Assembly: GCA_013361075.1 (NCBI GenBank)
Contig: JABWAJ010000061.1
Location: forward strand, 1-15,950
Origin: Saprospiraceae bacterium
GTDB lineage: Bacteria > Bacteroidota > Bacteroidia > Chitinophagales > Saprospiraceae
Length of the DNA stretch: 15,950 nucleotides
Reading direction: 5' to 3'
Part shown: in pieces, positions 13,769-15,950 of the stretch
Layout: the number at the start of each line of letters is the position of its first letter
Position numbering within the stretch: position 1 is the first letter of the stretch
Program-made: the position numbers and the translations under genes
Notes under the pieces: model-generated
Database searches by the model: none
The model's input: the letters and a program-made list of their open reading frames with translations, nothing else
What the model was told of the DNA's origin: nothing

Positions 13769-14206
13769 TTAATGCCTGCCCCAGGCTTCAATCACTGCTT
13801 TGCGGTCTTCGTAGTTTTTAGAATCGTACCAGAAGACAATTTTTTCGATAAAACGCCGCTTGCCGTCCAGATCAATCACCCGGGTTTCGCCGCCCGCAGG
13901 AATGTTCTCGCGAAGATCGAGTTCCTGAATTCCTCCATTTTCAAAGTGGACGACACATTTGTGGAGATTGATGCCACTTTTTTTTACAAGAAACTTCACC
14001 GCTGTAAATTTACCTTCCCGGGCTGTAACAATAATTTCGTCCCGATCCAACGTGTAATCTACTTTTTTGGAACCGAGGAATTCCCACTTGGGAGGATTTG
14101 AGTCGTTACCGGGTATTGGGCTGGCAGAAGCAAAAGTGCCCGAAAGAAAGATAAACAGAGCAGCAAAGCTCAGGCTGATTTGTTTGACAAGAAAGCTTGC
14201 TTTCAT
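13769..14206 (-). CDS. Small secreted DUF2541-like protein
   Basis: A 145-residue protein. Residues 1-29 form a signal peptide (MKASFLVKQISLSFAALFIF, then SGTFASAS). The mature part resembles the DUF2541 family: WEFLGSKKVDYTLDRDEI at 41-58, AGGETRVIDLDGKRRFIEKI at 104-123, then VFWYDSKNYEDRKAVIEAWGRH at the C-terminus. The family is a small beta-sandwich-like periplasmic protein of unknown function, so no activity is claimed. The frame is open upstream to an ATG at 14353, but that would put 49 basic residues before the signal peptide, so I chose 14206. It is divergent from pgi. I found no good promoter match upstream (TATTTTTT at 14233-14226 is the nearest). Confidence 0.8.
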   Translation of the reverse strand: MKASFLVKQISLSFAALFIFLSGTFASASPIPGNDSNPPKWEFLGSKKVDYTLDRDEIIVTAREGKFTAVKFLVKKSGINLHKCVVHFENGGIQELDLRENIPAGGETRVIDLDGKRRFIEKIVFWYDSKNYEDRKAVIEAWGRH

Positions 14207-14360
14207 TTTAATGTTGTTTTTGTTGAAAAAATAAGAATTGAATGCTTGCCTGTATGAGACTAAACCAAGGATTCCGGGTTTAACCCACTTTTTTTTTATG
14301 GGTTTCTTAACAAAAACCATGTTGAAGAGAATTGAACCGGCAATAAATTTCACAGGGAAG

Positions 14361-14390
14361 TTGAAGATTTAAAAATTGATGCCAACTTTG
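14361..14390 (+). promoter_or_regulatory. Candidate promoter for pgi
   Basis: TTG at 14361-14363, exactly 19 nt, then CAACTTTG at 14383-14390, which is one mismatch from TAnnTTTG. The predicted start is near 14394, leaving a leader of about 20 nt before the ATG at 14414. The spacing is ideal for the Bacteroidota primary sigma factor. Confidence 0.55.
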
Positions 14391-14413
14391 CGGCTGCAAA
14401 AAAACACGAAGCC

Positions 14414-15950
14414 ATGTTGAATCGTCAAAATCCCTTGCACACGAAATCCTGGAAGCAATTGGAAGCGCATTACGCAGAGGTTAAGGACCTGCATTTGCGC
14501 GATTTGTTTACTGCCGATCAAAAGCGATTTGAACGTTTTTCCCTGCAGTTTGAAACCATGCTGCTGGATTATTCCAAAAACAGGATCCTTCCTGAAACAA
14601 TGGACTTGCTGGTCGAACTGGCTAAGGAATGCAGGGTTCCGGAAAGCATTGGCCAAATGTTTGCCGGGGCTAAAATCAACGAAACGGAAAACCGGGCAGT
14701 CTTGCATACAGCCCTGCGCAACCGCTCCAATATTCCCGTTTTTGCAGATGGAGAAGACGTGATGCCAGCTGTGAATGAGGTATTGAACAAAATGGAGCGG
14801 TTTTCTGCCAACCTGCTCAACGGAAGCTGGACCGGCTACACAGGCAAGCGCATCACGGACATCGTCAACATTGGCATTGGCGGTTCTGACCTTGGTGCTG
14901 TTATGGTCACCGAAGCGCTGCGTCCTTATTGGCAACCGGGCATCTCGGTCCATTTTGTATCCAATGTTGATGGTACGCATATTGCAGAAACCCTGAAACG
15001 GGTTTCCCCGGAAACAACCATGTTTCTCATTGCCTCCAAAACTTTTACCACTCAGGAAACCATGACGAATGCTTTTACTGCGCGGTCCTGGTTTTTGGAT
15101 CGGGCAGGGGAGGAGCAGCACGTTTCGCGCCATTTTGCAGCCATTTCCACCAATAAAAAAGCGGTAGAAGCTTTTGGCATTGCCGCCGAAAACATGTTCG
15201 AGTTCTGGGATTGGGTAGGAGGTCGTTATTCGCTCACTTCGGCCATTGGGTTGCCCATTGCCTGCACCATAGGTTTTGACAACTTCAGGCAATTGCTCGA
15301 AGGTTTTCATGCCATGGATGTTCACTTCCGGGATACTCCGCTGGAGCGCAACATGCCCGTTATTCTGGCACTCATCGGGATTTGGTACAACAACTTCTTT
15401 GGTGCAGCTTCTGAAGCCATTCTGCCATACGATCAATACCTGCACCGGTTTGCGGCTTATTTTCAGCAGGGTAACATGGAGAGCAACGGGAAAAGTGTGG
15501 ACCGCAATGGGGCATCGGTTGCTTACGAAACGGGGCCAATCATCTGGGGCGAGCCGGGTACCAACGGGCAGCACGCATTTTATCAGCTGATTCACCAGGG
15601 GACCAAACTTATTCCCTGCGATTTTATCGCACCAGCTATCAGCCACAATCCCATTGGCGATCACCATGTGAAATTGTTGTCCAACTTTTTTGCGCAGACA
15701 GAAGCCCTGATGAAAGGCAAAACGAGTGCAGAAGTCGAATCTGAATTTCGCGCTGCAGGAAAGCCGGAGGCAGAAACCAAAACTTTGATTCCTTTCAAGG
15801 TGTTTGAGGGCAACCGCCCAACGAATTCTATTCTGATAAAGCAAATAACCCCGCGTAGCCTGGGTAGCCTCATTGCCCTGTATGAACACAAAATTTTTGT
15901 TCAGGGGGTCATCTGGAACATTTTTAGCTTCGATCAATGGGGCGTAGAAT
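14414..15950 (+). CDS. pgi: Glucose-6-phosphate isomerase (3' end cut by window)
   Basis: Pgi interconverts glucose-6-phosphate and fructose-6-phosphate in glycolysis and gluconeogenesis. The frame is open for 512 codons from the ATG at 14414 to the window end and aligns throughout with the E. coli-type enzyme of about 549 residues, so roughly 35-40 codons are missing. Conserved blocks are DYSKNR, ENRAVLHTALRNRS, NIGIGGSDLG, VSNVDGTHIAE, SKTFTTQETMTNA (sugar-phosphate binding), FWDWVGGRYS, NMESNGK with catalytic E356, and EPGTNGQHAFYQLIHQGTK with catalytic H387. The catalytic lysine normally follows the terminal GVE and is just outside the window. The ATG at 14414 gives the canonical N-terminus (NPLHTKSWKQLE), and a promoter precedes it. 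A long antisense frame lies over this gene and is not considered real. Confidence 0.97.
   Translation, partial: MLNRQNPLHTKSWKQLEAHYAEVKDLHLRDLFTADQKRFERFSLQFETMLLDYSKNRILPETMDLLVELAKECRVPESIGQMFAGAKINETENRAVLHTALRNRSNIPVFADGEDVMPAVNEVLNKMERFSANLLNGSWTGYTGKRITDIVNIGIGGSDLGAVMVTEALRPYWQPGISVHFVSNVDGTHIAETLKRVSPETTMFLIASKTFTTQETMTNAFTARSWFLDRAGEEQHVSRHFAAISTNKKAVEAFGIAAENMFEFWDWVGGRYSLTSAIGLPIACTIGFDNFRQLLEGFHAMDVHFRDTPLERNMPVILALIGIWYNNFFGAASEAILPYDQYLHRFAAYFQQGNMESNGKSVDRNGASVAYETGPIIWGEPGTNGQHAFYQLIHQGTKLIPCDFIAPAISHNPIGDHHVKLLSNFFAQTEALMKGKTSAEVESEFRAAGKPEAETKTLIPFKVFEGNRPTNSILIKQITPRSLGSLIALYEHKIFVQGVIWNIFSFDQWGVE

Noticed and set aside
14207..14353. Upstream extension of the DUF2541-like gene to the ATG at 14353
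   Set aside because: It would bury the signal peptide behind 49 Lys-rich residues and overlap the pgi promoter region.
14369..15937. 522-codon open frame on the minus strand across pgi
   Set aside because: It is wholly antisense to a well-conserved glucose-6-phosphate isomerase. The translation shows no domain and has unusual composition (many Cys, His and Phe). It is a by-product of codon bias on the coding strand.

Overview
The window looks like a chromosomal segment of a member of the Bacteroidota, most likely near the Saprospiria/Chitinophagia. This rests on several things: Bacteroidota-type promoter elements (TAnnTTTG, sometimes with an upstream TTG) in front of at least five genes; the LpxC-FabZ fusion typical of the phylum; a secreted metalloprotease carrying PKD domains; and the near absence of Shine-Dalgarno sequences. 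The organism assignment is inference from these traits. Most of the window is housekeeping and envelope biology. I found no CRISPR array, prophage, tRNA, rRNA or intact transposase.

Layout. (1) 1-2687, minus strand: the first 895 codons of a large secreted metzincin (M12B/reprolysin-like) protease with PKD repeats, running off the left edge. (2) 2889-3497, plus: a small outer-membrane beta-barrel protein with a clear promoter. A 160-bp, fully palindromic MITE-like element lies directly behind it, and its boundary falls inside the stop codon. (3) 3793-5223, plus: a DASS/SLC13 sodium-coupled carboxylate transporter. (4) 5495-12758, plus: lipid A genes lpxD, lpxC-fabZ and lpxA. The run from lpxC-fabZ is tightly packed and continues into an orphan ABC ATPase, two small lipoproteins (DUF4163/DUF3298 and META/HslJ types) and an ArnT/PMT-type membrane glycosyltransferase. 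(5) 12835-13662, minus: a tandem-domain universal stress protein with two CRP/FNR-like palindromes upstream of its promoter. (6) 13769-14206, minus: a small secreted DUF2541-like protein. (7) 14414 to the end, plus: glucose-6-phosphate isomerase, cut by the right edge about 35-40 codons before its expected stop.

How the genes fit together. LpxA, LpxC and LpxD carry out the first three acylation/deacetylation steps of lipid A synthesis. The fused FabZ domain supplies beta-hydroxyacyl-ACP dehydration and ties lipid A synthesis to fatty-acid flux. The downstream co-directional genes (ATPase, lipoproteins, lipid-linked sugar transferase) suggest one transcription unit for envelope biogenesis. The most unusual observation is in lpxA: an exact-period 48-residue internal duplication (about 60% identical) in the left-handed beta-helix, giving 319 residues against the usual ~255-265. 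Other points of interest are the palindromic element, an apparently leaderless lpxD promoter sitting behind an 8-bp tandem repeat, and the dual CRP/FNR-like boxes upstream of the stress protein. I do not see convincing evidence of a wholly new multi-gene system.
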